Shown one piece after another: positions 33,460-39,383 of a stretch of DNA of 39,383 nucleotides. Position 1 is the first letter of the stretch. Each line of letters starts with the position of its first letter. The translations under genes were made by a program, and so were the position numbers. The notes beneath the pieces are model-generated. The model had not been told where the DNA came from. It saw nothing but the letters and a program-made list of their open reading frames with translations, and ran no database searches. Location of the stretch: positions 1 through 39,383 of the forward strand of contig ONHI01000008.1 in NCBI GenBank assembly GCA_900317565.1. The letters are read 5' to 3'. This DNA comes from an uncultured Eubacteriales bacterium. Its GTDB lineage: Bacteria > Bacillota > Clostridia > Christensenellales > Aristaeellaceae.

Positions 33460-33855
33460 ATGAAGCGCGTCATCACCTACGGCACCTTCGATTTGCTGCA
33501 CTACGGCCACATCAACCTGCTGCGCCGGGCGAAGGCGCTGGGGGACTATCTGATCGTGGCGCTTTCCACCGACGATTTCAACAACCTGCAAAAGCACAAG
33601 AAGTGCTATTTTTCCTATGAGGAGCGCAGGCTGCTGCTGGAATCGATACGCTATGTGGACCTGGTGATCCCCGAGGAGAACTGGGAGCAGAAGCGGGACG
33701 ACATGCACCTGTACCGCGTGGACACCTTCGTGATGGGGGACGACTGGACGGGAAAATTCGATTTCCTGAAGGAGGAGGGCGTGGAGGTGGTCTACCTGCC
33801 CCGCACGCCGGAGATCTCCACCACGCAGATCAAGCGGGATCTGAACGGGAAATAG
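33460..33855 (+). CDS. tagD: Glycerol-3-phosphate cytidylyltransferase
   Basis: Makes CDP-glycerol from CTP and glycerol 3-phosphate, a precursor of teichoic-acid-like polymers. 131 aa, the size of TagD. The nucleotidyltransferase HxGH motif is HYGH (14-17) after GTFDLL, and the RTPEISTTQIK signature closes the protein. CGGAGG precedes the ATG by seven bases. It is alone, with a bidirectional terminator behind it. No other teichoic acid genes are in the window. Confidence 0.93.
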   Translation: MKRVITYGTFDLLHYGHINLLRRAKALGDYLIVALSTDDFNNLQKHKKCYFSYEERRLLLESIRYVDLVIPEENWEQKRDDMHLYRVDTFVMGDDWTGKFDFLKEEGVEVVYLPRTPEISTTQIKRDLNGK

Positions 33856-33866
33856 CTGAAACCAAT

Positions 33867-33895
33867 AAAAAGGAGCGCGCGAGCGCTCCTTTTTT
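33867..33895. terminator. Bidirectional terminator between tagD and icd
   Basis: AGGAGCGC (33871-33878), loop GCGA, GCGCTCCT (33883-33890), with TTTTT after it on the plus strand and AAAAA before it, giving a U run in both directions. Confidence 0.9.
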
Positions 33896-33905
33896 GTGGA
33901 ATGCT

Positions 33906-35018
33906 TTATCCCTCGATCTTCGCGATCAGCCGGTCCGCGAAGCCCTTGGCGGTGTCGCCGTCGTGGGGCACGCTGTCCAGCGCGTTGTCGAGGATGTCGG
34001 CCTTATCGCCCCGGGCGATGTGCCGCAGCAGCATCGACGCCGCCCGCAGCAGGCTGGAGGGATTGGCGTAATCGCCGCGGCCCGTCTCGATCATGCGGGG
34101 CGCGGAGCCGTGGATGGCCTCGAACATGGCGTACTGGTCGCCGATGTTGGCGCTGCCCGCGGTGCCCACGCCGCCCTGGAGCTGCGCGGCCTCGTCGGTG
34201 ATGATGTCGCCGTAGAGGTTCGGCAGCACGAACACCTGGAAGCGGCTGCGCACCCGGGGGTCCACCAGCTTGGCGGTCATGATGTCGATGTACCAGTCCT
34301 CGGCCTCGATGCCGGGATAGTCGGCGGCAACCTCGTGGCACAGCTCGGAGAATATGCCGTCGGTCTTCTTCATGATGTTGGCCTTGGTGACGATGGCCAC
34401 GTTGGTCTTGCCGTTCTGCTTCGCGAACTCAAAGGCCGCCCGGGCGATGCGCTTCGTGCCCGGCAGCGTGGTGACCTTGAAGTCCATGCACAGCTCGCCG
34501 GGGATCTCCACGCCGCGGCTGCCCAGCACGTATTCGCCCTCGGTGTTCTCGCGGTAGAAGATCCAGTCGATGCCCTCACTGGGCACGGACACCGGGCGCA
34601 CGTTGGCGTACAGGTCCAGCTCCCGGCGCAGCGTGACGTTGGCGCTCTCCATCTTGCCGCCCTTGGGGGTCTCGGTGGGACCCTTCAGCAGCACGTCGCA
34701 GGTCTTGACCTCGGCCAGCACGTCCTTCGGCACCGCCTCGCCCTTGGCCAGGCGGTTTTCGATGGTCAGCCCCTTGATGGGCTTCAGCACGATGCTGCCC
34801 GCGGCGATCTCGTCCTTCAGCAGCGCCTCCAGCACCCGCGTGGTCTGTTTGGAGATGATCGGGCCGATGCCGTCGCCGTCGATGATGCCCACGGTGACCA
34901 CCGGCAGGGCGGTGAAGTCCTTCGGCGCCGCGGCGTCGCGCATCCGCTCCACCCGGGCGAGCTGCTCCTCAATGAGCGCACGGAAGTGCTCCACGGCGTT
35001 GTTGACGTATTCATTCAT
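33906..35018 (-). CDS. icd: Isocitrate dehydrogenase
   Basis: Oxidises isocitrate to 2-oxoglutarate and CO2. 370 aa of the isocitrate/isopropylmalate dehydrogenase family. IIDGDGIGP lies near 44-52, the substrate segment ESANVTLRRELDLYANVRPV near 122 (Ser and Asn spaced as in isocitrate enzymes), the FYRENTEGEY motif near 153 and the NLYGDIITDEAAQL metal site near 263. The Ser-x-Asn pattern and the aconitase and Re-citrate synthase genes upstream favour isocitrate over isopropylmalate. Coenzyme choice (NAD or NADP) cannot be settled by eye. AGGAGG precedes the ATG. It is the last gene of the operon. Confidence 0.9.
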   Translation of the reverse strand: MNEYVNNAVEHFRALIEEQLARVERMRDAAAPKDFTALPVVTVGIIDGDGIGPIISKQTTRVLEALLKDEIAAGSIVLKPIKGLTIENRLAKGEAVPKDVLAEVKTCDVLLKGPTETPKGGKMESANVTLRRELDLYANVRPVSVPSEGIDWIFYRENTEGEYVLGSRGVEIPGELCMDFKVTTLPGTKRIARAAFEFAKQNGKTNVAIVTKANIMKKTDGIFSELCHEVAADYPGIEAEDWYIDIMTAKLVDPRVRSRFQVFVLPNLYGDIITDEAAQLQGGVGTAGSANIGDQYAMFEAIHGSAPRMIETGRGDYANPSSLLRAASMLLRHIARGDKADILDNALDSVPHDGDTAKGFADRLIAKIEG

Positions 35019-35050
35019 AGGCTTATCCTCCTGAGTATCAAGCTTTTTTC

Positions 35051-35080
35051 AGTGTGGAGTGTGGAGAGTGGAGTGTGGAG
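35051..35080 (-). repeat. Heptamer tandem repeat between aconitase and isocitrate dehydrogenase genes
   Basis: Four 7-bp units on the plus strand: AGTGTGG, AGTGTGG, AGAGTGG, AGTGTGG. They lie within the operon, between the aconitase stop hairpin and the icd ribosome binding site. Confidence 0.85.
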
Positions 35081-35086
35081 TTCACT

Positions 35087-35119
35087 CCGCTTCGGCCTGA
35101 TGGCATCAGGCCGAAGCGG
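35087..35119 (-). repeat. 33-bp perfect palindrome over the aconitase stop codon
   Basis: Arms 35087-35102 and 35104-35119 are exact complements around one base. The arm nearer the gene contains the last codons and TGA (35108-35106). No T run follows, so partial termination or mRNA end protection within the operon is more likely than a full stop. Confidence 0.8.
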
Positions 35120-37031
35120 TATACGCCAGCAGCCCTCCGGCCTTGAGCATGTCCTTCTGGCGCTGGGTGAAGGCGCAGGTCAGCGCGCACGTCTTGCCGG
35201 TGGTGACATCCTCCAGCGTGATCTCGCCCGCGTCCATGCCCGCGTGGATGTTCCTCAGGGCCAGCGCGTCGCCCTGGCTGAGGGCGTCGTAGTCTGCGGG
35301 GTCCTTGAAGGTCAGCGGCAGTATGCCGGCGTTGATCAGGTTCGCCACGTGGATGCGGGCGAAGGACTTGGCGATCACGGCCCGCACGCCCAGGTACAGC
35401 GGCACCAGCGCGGCGTGCTCGCGGGACGAGCCCTGGCCGTAGTTGTCGCCACCCACCACGATGGACTGTCCGGCGGCCTTGGCCCGCTCTGGGAAGCTGG
35501 CGTCGCACACGCCGAAGCAATACTGGGACAGGTGGGGGATGTTGCTGCGGTAGGGCAGTATCTTCGCGCCTGCGGGCATGATGTGGTCCGTGGTGATGTT
35601 GTCGCCCACCTTCAGCGTCAGCTGCGCCTCGATGGCGTCGCCCACCGGGCGGCTCTCCGGGAAGGGCTTGATGTTCGGCCCGCGCAGGATCTTCAGCCCC
35701 CTGGCCTCCTCAGGGTCGGCGGGCAGCAGGATGGCGCTGTCGTCGATGCGGAACTTCTCGGGCATTTTGATCTCCGGCATCTCGCCCAGCTGCCGCGGGT
35801 CGGTGACGTAGCCCGTCAGCGCGGCGGCCACGGCGGTCTCGGGGGAGACCAGGTGCACGCCTGCGTCGGCGGTGCCGCTGCGGCCCAGGAAGTTGCGGTT
35901 GAAGGTGCGCAGCGATATGCCCGCGCTGTTGGGAGAGAAGCCCATGCCGATGCAGGGCCCGCAGGCGCACTCCAGCACCCGCGCGCCGGAGGCGATGATG
36001 TCGTTCAGCGCGCCGGATTCGGCCAGCATGGCCAGCACCTGCTTGCTGCCGGGGGAGATGGACAGGCTGACCGACGGATCGATGGTCCTGCCCTTCAGCA
36101 GCGCGGCCACCTTCAGCATGTCCATCAGGCTGGAGTTGGTGCAGCTGCCGATGCAGACCTGGTCCACCTTCACGCCCTTCAGCTCGGACACCTTCTTCAC
36201 GTTGTCCGGGCTGTGGGGACAGGCCACCAGCGGCTCCAGCGCCGACAGGTCGATGTCGATCACGCGGTCGTATTCGGCGTCCGGGTCGCTGGACAGCTCC
36301 ACCCAGTCCGCGCCGCGGCCCTCGGCCACCAGGAAATCCCGGGTGATGTCGTCGGAGGGGAATATGGAGGTGGTCGCGCCCAGCTCGGTGCCCATGTTGG
36401 TGATGGTGGCGCGCTCCGGCACGGACAGCGTCCTGACGCCCTCGCCGCCCCATTCGATGATCGCGCCCACGCCGCCCTTGACGGACAGCAGGCGCAGTAT
36501 CTCCAGGCTCACGTCCTTCGCGGTGACGAAGGGACGCAGCTTGCCGGTGAGGTTCACCTTGAACATCTTCGGCATGGTGATGTAGTACGCGCCGCCGCCC
36601 ATGGCCACGGCCACGTCCATGCCGCCCGCGCCGAAGGCCAGCATGCCGATGCCGCCGCCGGTGGGGGTGTGGCTGTCCGAGCCGATCAGCGTCTTGCCGG
36701 GGACGCCGAAGCGCTCCAGGTGCACCTGGTGACAGATGCCGTTGCCGGGGCGGGAGAAGCGCAGGCCGTGCTTCTTCGCCACGGACTGTATATAGCGGTG
36801 GTCGTCGGCGTTCTCGAAGCCGCATTGCAGCGTGTTGTGGTCGATGTAGGCCACGCTCAGCTCGGTGCGCACCCGGTCGATGCCCATGGTTTCGAATTCA
36901 AGGTAGGCCATGGTGCCCGTGGCGTCCTGGGTCAGCGTCTGGTCGATCCTGAGGGCGATCTCCTGCCCGGGGATCATCTCCCCGGTTACCAGGTGATTCT
37001 TGATGATCTTTTGCGCAATGGTCATGCCCAT
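35106..37031 (-). CDS. acn: Aconitate hydratase
   Basis: Isomerises citrate to isocitrate through a [4Fe-4S] cluster. 641 aa, the shorter clostridial/archaeal-like type. Cluster ligands lie in CIGSCTNSS (near 291) and CACGPCIGMG (near 352). Other landmarks are SDSHTPTGGGIG near 119-130, SPNSAGISLRTFNRNFLGRSG near 366, and the swivel domain with GDNYGQGSSREHAAL near 525. The ATG at 37031 lies one base after the gntR stop; AGGAGG is in the last codons of gntR, so translation is coupled. A second ATG two codons in is possible. Confidence 0.95.
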   Translation of the reverse strand: MGMTIAQKIIKNHLVTGEMIPGQEIALRIDQTLTQDATGTMAYLEFETMGIDRVRTELSVAYIDHNTLQCGFENADDHRYIQSVAKKHGLRFSRPGNGICHQVHLERFGVPGKTLIGSDSHTPTGGGIGMLAFGAGGMDVAVAMGGGAYYITMPKMFKVNLTGKLRPFVTAKDVSLEILRLLSVKGGVGAIIEWGGEGVRTLSVPERATITNMGTELGATTSIFPSDDITRDFLVAEGRGADWVELSSDPDAEYDRVIDIDLSALEPLVACPHSPDNVKKVSELKGVKVDQVCIGSCTNSSLMDMLKVAALLKGRTIDPSVSLSISPGSKQVLAMLAESGALNDIIASGARVLECACGPCIGMGFSPNSAGISLRTFNRNFLGRSGTADAGVHLVSPETAVAAALTGYVTDPRQLGEMPEIKMPEKFRIDDSAILLPADPEEARGLKILRGPNIKPFPESRPVGDAIEAQLTLKVGDNITTDHIMPAGAKILPYRSNIPHLSQYCFGVCDASFPERAKAAGQSIVVGGDNYGQGSSREHAALVPLYLGVRAVIAKSFARIHVANLINAGILPLTFKDPADYDALSQGDALALRNIHAGMDAGEITLEDVTTGKTCALTCAFTQRQKDMLKAGGLLAYTASA

Positions 37032-37032
37032 G

Positions 37033-37677
37033 TCAGTTGTCCTCCTTGTCCAGCGCCCGGGTCATGGCGTTCTGGATGTGATTGCGGATCAGCGTCACGG
37101 CCCGGTCCGCGTCCTTGGCCCGGATGGCCTCCAGTATGTCCTTGTGCTCCTTTACCGAATGGGAGGCCCGCTCCGGCGTGCGGATGGAATTGCGCCGGTA
37201 CTGCTGTATCTTCTTGTGCAGCGGCGAGAGGGTGTCCCGCAGGATCATGCTGCCGCAGCCGGCGTATATGATCTCGTGAAAGCGTCCGTCCAGCGCCTTC
37301 AACTGGTCGGTGTCGCCCCGGGCGAGATAGAATTCCTGGAAGTCCACGGCCTCGTTCAGCGCCTTCAGCGCGTCCTCGTCGGCGTGCTCGATGAAGCCCC
37401 GCACGGCCATGTCCTCGATGCGCAGCCGGATCTCGGACATGTCCATGAAGTCCTTGGGGGTGATGCCCAGCACCATGGTGCCCCGGGGCGTGTCCTCGAT
37501 CAGGTGCTCCTGGAACAGGCGGCGCAGCGCCTCGCGGATCGGCGTGCGGCTGACGCCCAGCTCCGAGCAGAGCTGCAGCTCGGTGATGATCTCCCCGCGC
37601 TGGTATTTGCCGCTGAGTATATTCGATTCCAGATGCTCAAACACCTGGTCGGAGAGGGAAACGGTCTTGTAATCCAT
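37033..37677 (-). CDS. GntR-family regulator, FadR/FCD type
   Basis: A 214-aa transcription factor. The N-terminal winged helix (about 8-72) includes ELQLCSELGVSRTPIREALRRL, the GntR recognition helix. The FCD effector domain (about 80-205) has the Asp/His metal-ligand set: LDGRFHEIIY, EHKDIL and LIRNHI. It lies inside the Re-citrate synthase-aconitase operon, so it probably senses a di- or tricarboxylate and controls these genes. The palindrome TTGTATACAA over the operon's -10 fits the FadR-type site T-N-G-T-N(2-3)-A-C-N-A. AAGGAGG precedes the ATG. Confidence 0.93.
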   Translation of the reverse strand: MDYKTVSLSDQVFEHLESNILSGKYQRGEIITELQLCSELGVSRTPIREALRRLFQEHLIEDTPRGTMVLGITPKDFMDMSEIRLRIEDMAVRGFIEHADEDALKALNEAVDFQEFYLARGDTDQLKALDGRFHEIIYAGCGSMILRDTLSPLHKKIQQYRRNSIRTPERASHSVKEHKDILEAIRAKDADRAVTLIRNHIQNAMTRALDKEDN

Positions 37678-37719
37678 GATGAACCTCCTTGGGTGGAGTG
37701 GTGTATATGTGTAAGAGCC

Positions 37720-39096
37720 TTACAGGCGCCTGAACCTGCCGCCCGACAGCGCCTCGATCTTCGCCTCCAGCTCCGAGGTGGACAGCGTGGTCTGGCGGCC
37801 TCCGGCGTACTCGCCGTCGATCCAGTTCTTCAGGGCCACCACCAGGTCGCTCTTCTTGTCCACGGCCTCGTCGCCCTCCAGCTGGTAATTCTCGTTGATC
37901 CAGTAGGCGATGCCCGCCAGGCCGCTGGCCTTGCCGATCATCACCGAGGGGCTGCGGTTGAGTATCTTCTTGGTGTTGAAGATGGTGTAGACCTCGGCGT
38001 CCTTCAACAGCCCGTCCGCATGGATGCCCGCGCGGGTGGTGTTGAACTGGCGGCCCACGAAGGGGGTCATCACCGGGATGTCGTAGCCGATCTCATCGTG
38101 GAAATAGCGGGCGATGTCGGTGATGGCGGTGGGGTCCATGCCGTCCAGGCTGCCCCGCAGGCTGGCGTCCTCCCTCACCATGGCCTCCAGCGGTATGTTG
38201 CCGGTGCGCTCGCCGATGCCCAGCAGCGAGCAGTTCACCGCGCACGCGCCGTACAGCCACGCCGTGGAGGCGTTGGCCACGGCCTTGTAGAAGTCGTTGT
38301 GGCCGTGCCACTCCAGCATCTCGCTGGGCACGTCGGAATAGTGCTGCAGGCCGTAGATGATGCCCGGGACGCTGCGGGGCAGGGCTACCTCGGTGTAGGG
38401 CACGCCGTAGCCCATGGTATCGCAGGCGCGGATCTTCACCGGGATGCCCGCATCCTGGCTCATCTCCTGGAGCGCGTTGACGAAGGGCACCACGAAGCCG
38501 TAGAAGTCCGCCCGGGTGATGTCCTCCAGGTGGCAGCGGGGCATGACCCCGGCCTCGAAGGCGTCCGCCACGGTCTTCAGATAGTATTCCATGCACTGCT
38601 TGCGGCTCATCTGCATCTTCTTGAAGATGTGGTAGTCGCTGCACGACACGAGTATGCCGGTCTCCCGGATGCCCAGGTCCTTCACCAGCTTGAAATCCTC
38701 CCGCGTGGCGCGGATCCAGGTGGTGATCTCCGGGAAGCGATAGCCCAGGTCCTGGCAGCGGGCGATGGCCTCGCGGTCCTTTTCGCTGTAGACGAAGAAC
38801 TCCGTCTGGCGGATGACCCCGTAGGGGCCGCCCAGCCGCGCCATCAGCTTGTACAGCTCCACGATCTGCTCGACGCTGTAGGGCTCCACCGACTGCTGGC
38901 CGTCCCGGAAGGAGGTGTCGGTGATCCAGATGTCCTCCGGCATGCCCATGGGCACGCGGCGGTGGTTGAAGGCCACGCGCGGTATCTCGTCATAGGGGTA
39001 TATGTCCCGGTACAGGTTCGGATTTGGCACGTCCTGCAGGGAATACTTGTACTGTCTCTGCTCCAGCAGGTTGGTTTTGTTGGACATTTCCAGCAT
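37720..39096 (-). CDS. Re-citrate synthase
   Basis: Condenses oxaloacetate and acetyl-CoA to citrate with the opposite stereochemistry to common citrate synthase. 458 aa of the DRE-TIM (isopropylmalate/homocitrate synthase) superfamily. The metal and catalytic motif reads DTSFRDGQQ (near 60), then IRQTEFFVYS, RCHLEDITRADFYGFVVPF (near 187), LEWHGHND with its metal histidines near 260, and GIGERTGN near 289. These phrases match the Clostridium kluyveri type as I remember it, and the aconitase and isocitrate dehydrogenase genes behind it support citrate rather than isopropylmalate. ATG 39096 has GGGAG upstream; an in-frame ATG at 39144 is less likely. Confidence 0.9.
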   Translation of the reverse strand: MLEMSNKTNLLEQRQYKYSLQDVPNPNLYRDIYPYDEIPRVAFNHRRVPMGMPEDIWITDTSFRDGQQSVEPYSVEQIVELYKLMARLGGPYGVIRQTEFFVYSEKDREAIARCQDLGYRFPEITTWIRATREDFKLVKDLGIRETGILVSCSDYHIFKKMQMSRKQCMEYYLKTVADAFEAGVMPRCHLEDITRADFYGFVVPFVNALQEMSQDAGIPVKIRACDTMGYGVPYTEVALPRSVPGIIYGLQHYSDVPSEMLEWHGHNDFYKAVANASTAWLYGACAVNCSLLGIGERTGNIPLEAMVREDASLRGSLDGMDPTAITDIARYFHDEIGYDIPVMTPFVGRQFNTTRAGIHADGLLKDAEVYTIFNTKKILNRSPSVMIGKASGLAGIAYWINENYQLEGDEAVDKKSDLVVALKNWIDGEYAGGRQTTLSTSELEAKIEALSGGRFRRL

Positions 39097-39158
39097 AGAA
39101 TCATCTCCCGTGGGTCGGTTGAATGCCTCGCATTGAGGTATCACAGTATTTGCGTATC

Positions 39159-39187
39159 ATTGTATACAAGGATGCTTGAATTGTCAA
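39159..39187 (-). promoter_or_regulatory. Promoter of the citrate operon
   Basis: Minus strand perfect TTGACA (39187-39182), 17-base spacer, TACAAT (39164-39159), about 60 bases before the ATG. It is the best consensus -35 and -10 pair in the window. Confidence 0.88.
39160..39169. promoter_or_regulatory. Candidate GntR operator over the -10 box
   Basis: TTGTATACAA is a perfect 10-bp palindrome that fits the FadR-subfamily site (TNGT...ACNA) and covers five of the six -10 bases. A repressor bound here would block RNA polymerase. The regulator encoded at 37033-37677 is the obvious candidate. Confidence 0.6.
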
Positions 39188-39285
39188 GTACATGTGGACA
39201 AAGTTAACGTATGGAAGGCAAAAAAACGGCTCATCACGGAAAGTTGGGGCAAACTCCCACTCAGACGCTTCGCTAGGCTAACGCC

Positions 39286-39383
39286 AGTCACCTACGGTGA
39301 CAGCTTCCCCCCAGGGGGAAGCCTTTCAGTGCCAAGCCTTCCCCTTGAGGGGAAGGTGCCCCGTTAGGGGCGGATGAGGTGTT
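39286..39383. repeat. Repeat family B copies at the window end
   Basis: An inverted copy (39286-39324, with a TCACCTACGGTGA second hairpin and CTTCCCCCC/GGGGGAAG) is followed by a forward copy from 39334 (CTTCCCC...GGGGAAG, GCCCCGTTAGGGGC, then GGATGAGGT) that runs to the window edge. No gene is seen in 39188-39383. Confidence 0.8.

Noticed and set aside
33894..37271. 1125-codon open frame antisense to icd, aconitase and gntR
   Set aside because: Composition is His/Gly/Ala/Gln-rich as expected for the complement of GC-rich genes; the minus-strand genes have all family motifs.
37720..39096. Reading as 2-isopropylmalate or homocitrate synthase
   Set aside because: DRE-TIM members are easily mislabelled, but the DTSFRDGQQ motif and the aconitase and isocitrate dehydrogenase neighbours favour Re-citrate synthase.
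39176..39367. 63-codon open frame at the window end
   Set aside because: Mostly repeat family B; no ribosome binding site.

Overview
The window is GC-rich, densely coding DNA from a low-oxygen, Gram-positive member of the Firmicutes, most likely a gut- or rumen-type clostridial lineage. Supporting markers are RNase J beside a YlbF-type protein, a SigK-type sporulation sigma factor, a ThiI/cysteine desulfurase pair, a tetrahydrofolate riboswitch ahead of an ECF folate transporter, the yybS-rplI-dnaB order, and a Re-type citrate synthase gene (a class known from anaerobes such as Clostridium kluyveri). I read 35 protein-coding genes and no rRNA, tRNA, CRISPR array or insertion sequence. Species assignment is not possible from this alone.

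Layout. 280-4321 (+): obgE, yhbY and a short UvrA-like ATPase. 4372-11870 (-): a membrane protein behind a 57-bp perfect palindrome, a class A penicillin-binding protein, a small membrane protein, ogt, an NfnAB/GltA-like flavoprotein pair and a flavodoxin-like reductase. 11974-13241 (+): promoter, THF riboswitch, terminator and a FolT-like transporter with an extra C-terminal domain. 13308-15967 (-): an acetyltransferase, an 840-bp gene-free block of REP-like repeats and a zinc-ribbon membrane protein. 16167-21704 (+): a DUF-type membrane protein, cysteine desulfurase, thiI, an MrfA/YprA-like helicase and trxA. 21938-28383 (+): RNase J, ylbF, mltG, sigK, a MazG-like hydrolase, an acetyltransferase and dapA. 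28423-29382 (-): a divergent dprA. 29591-32791 (+): yybS, rplI, dnaB. Then nudix (-) and tagD (+). 33906-39096 (-): an operon for Re-citrate synthase, a FadR-type GntR regulator, aconitase and isocitrate dehydrogenase.

How genes work together. The 39096-to-33906 operon encodes the oxidative branch from oxaloacetate plus acetyl-CoA to 2-oxoglutarate. Its promoter has a 10-bp GntR-type palindrome lying over the -10 box, which suggests autoregulation by the GntR gene inside the operon. The cysteine desulfurase and ThiI together supply 4-thiouridine in tRNA. RNase J and YlbF suggest an RNA-decay locus. The riboswitch ties folate uptake to folate level.

The most unusual signals are non-coding. 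Four gene ends are followed by tandem arrays with a 7-bp period. Two of these, after the penicillin-binding protein and after rplI, begin with the same bases including the TGA stop codon. There are two families of palindromic repeats whose stem sequence changes while complementarity is kept. There are many long perfect hairpins, some spanning stop codons. Most promoters share an extended -10 of the form TGC-TATAAT.
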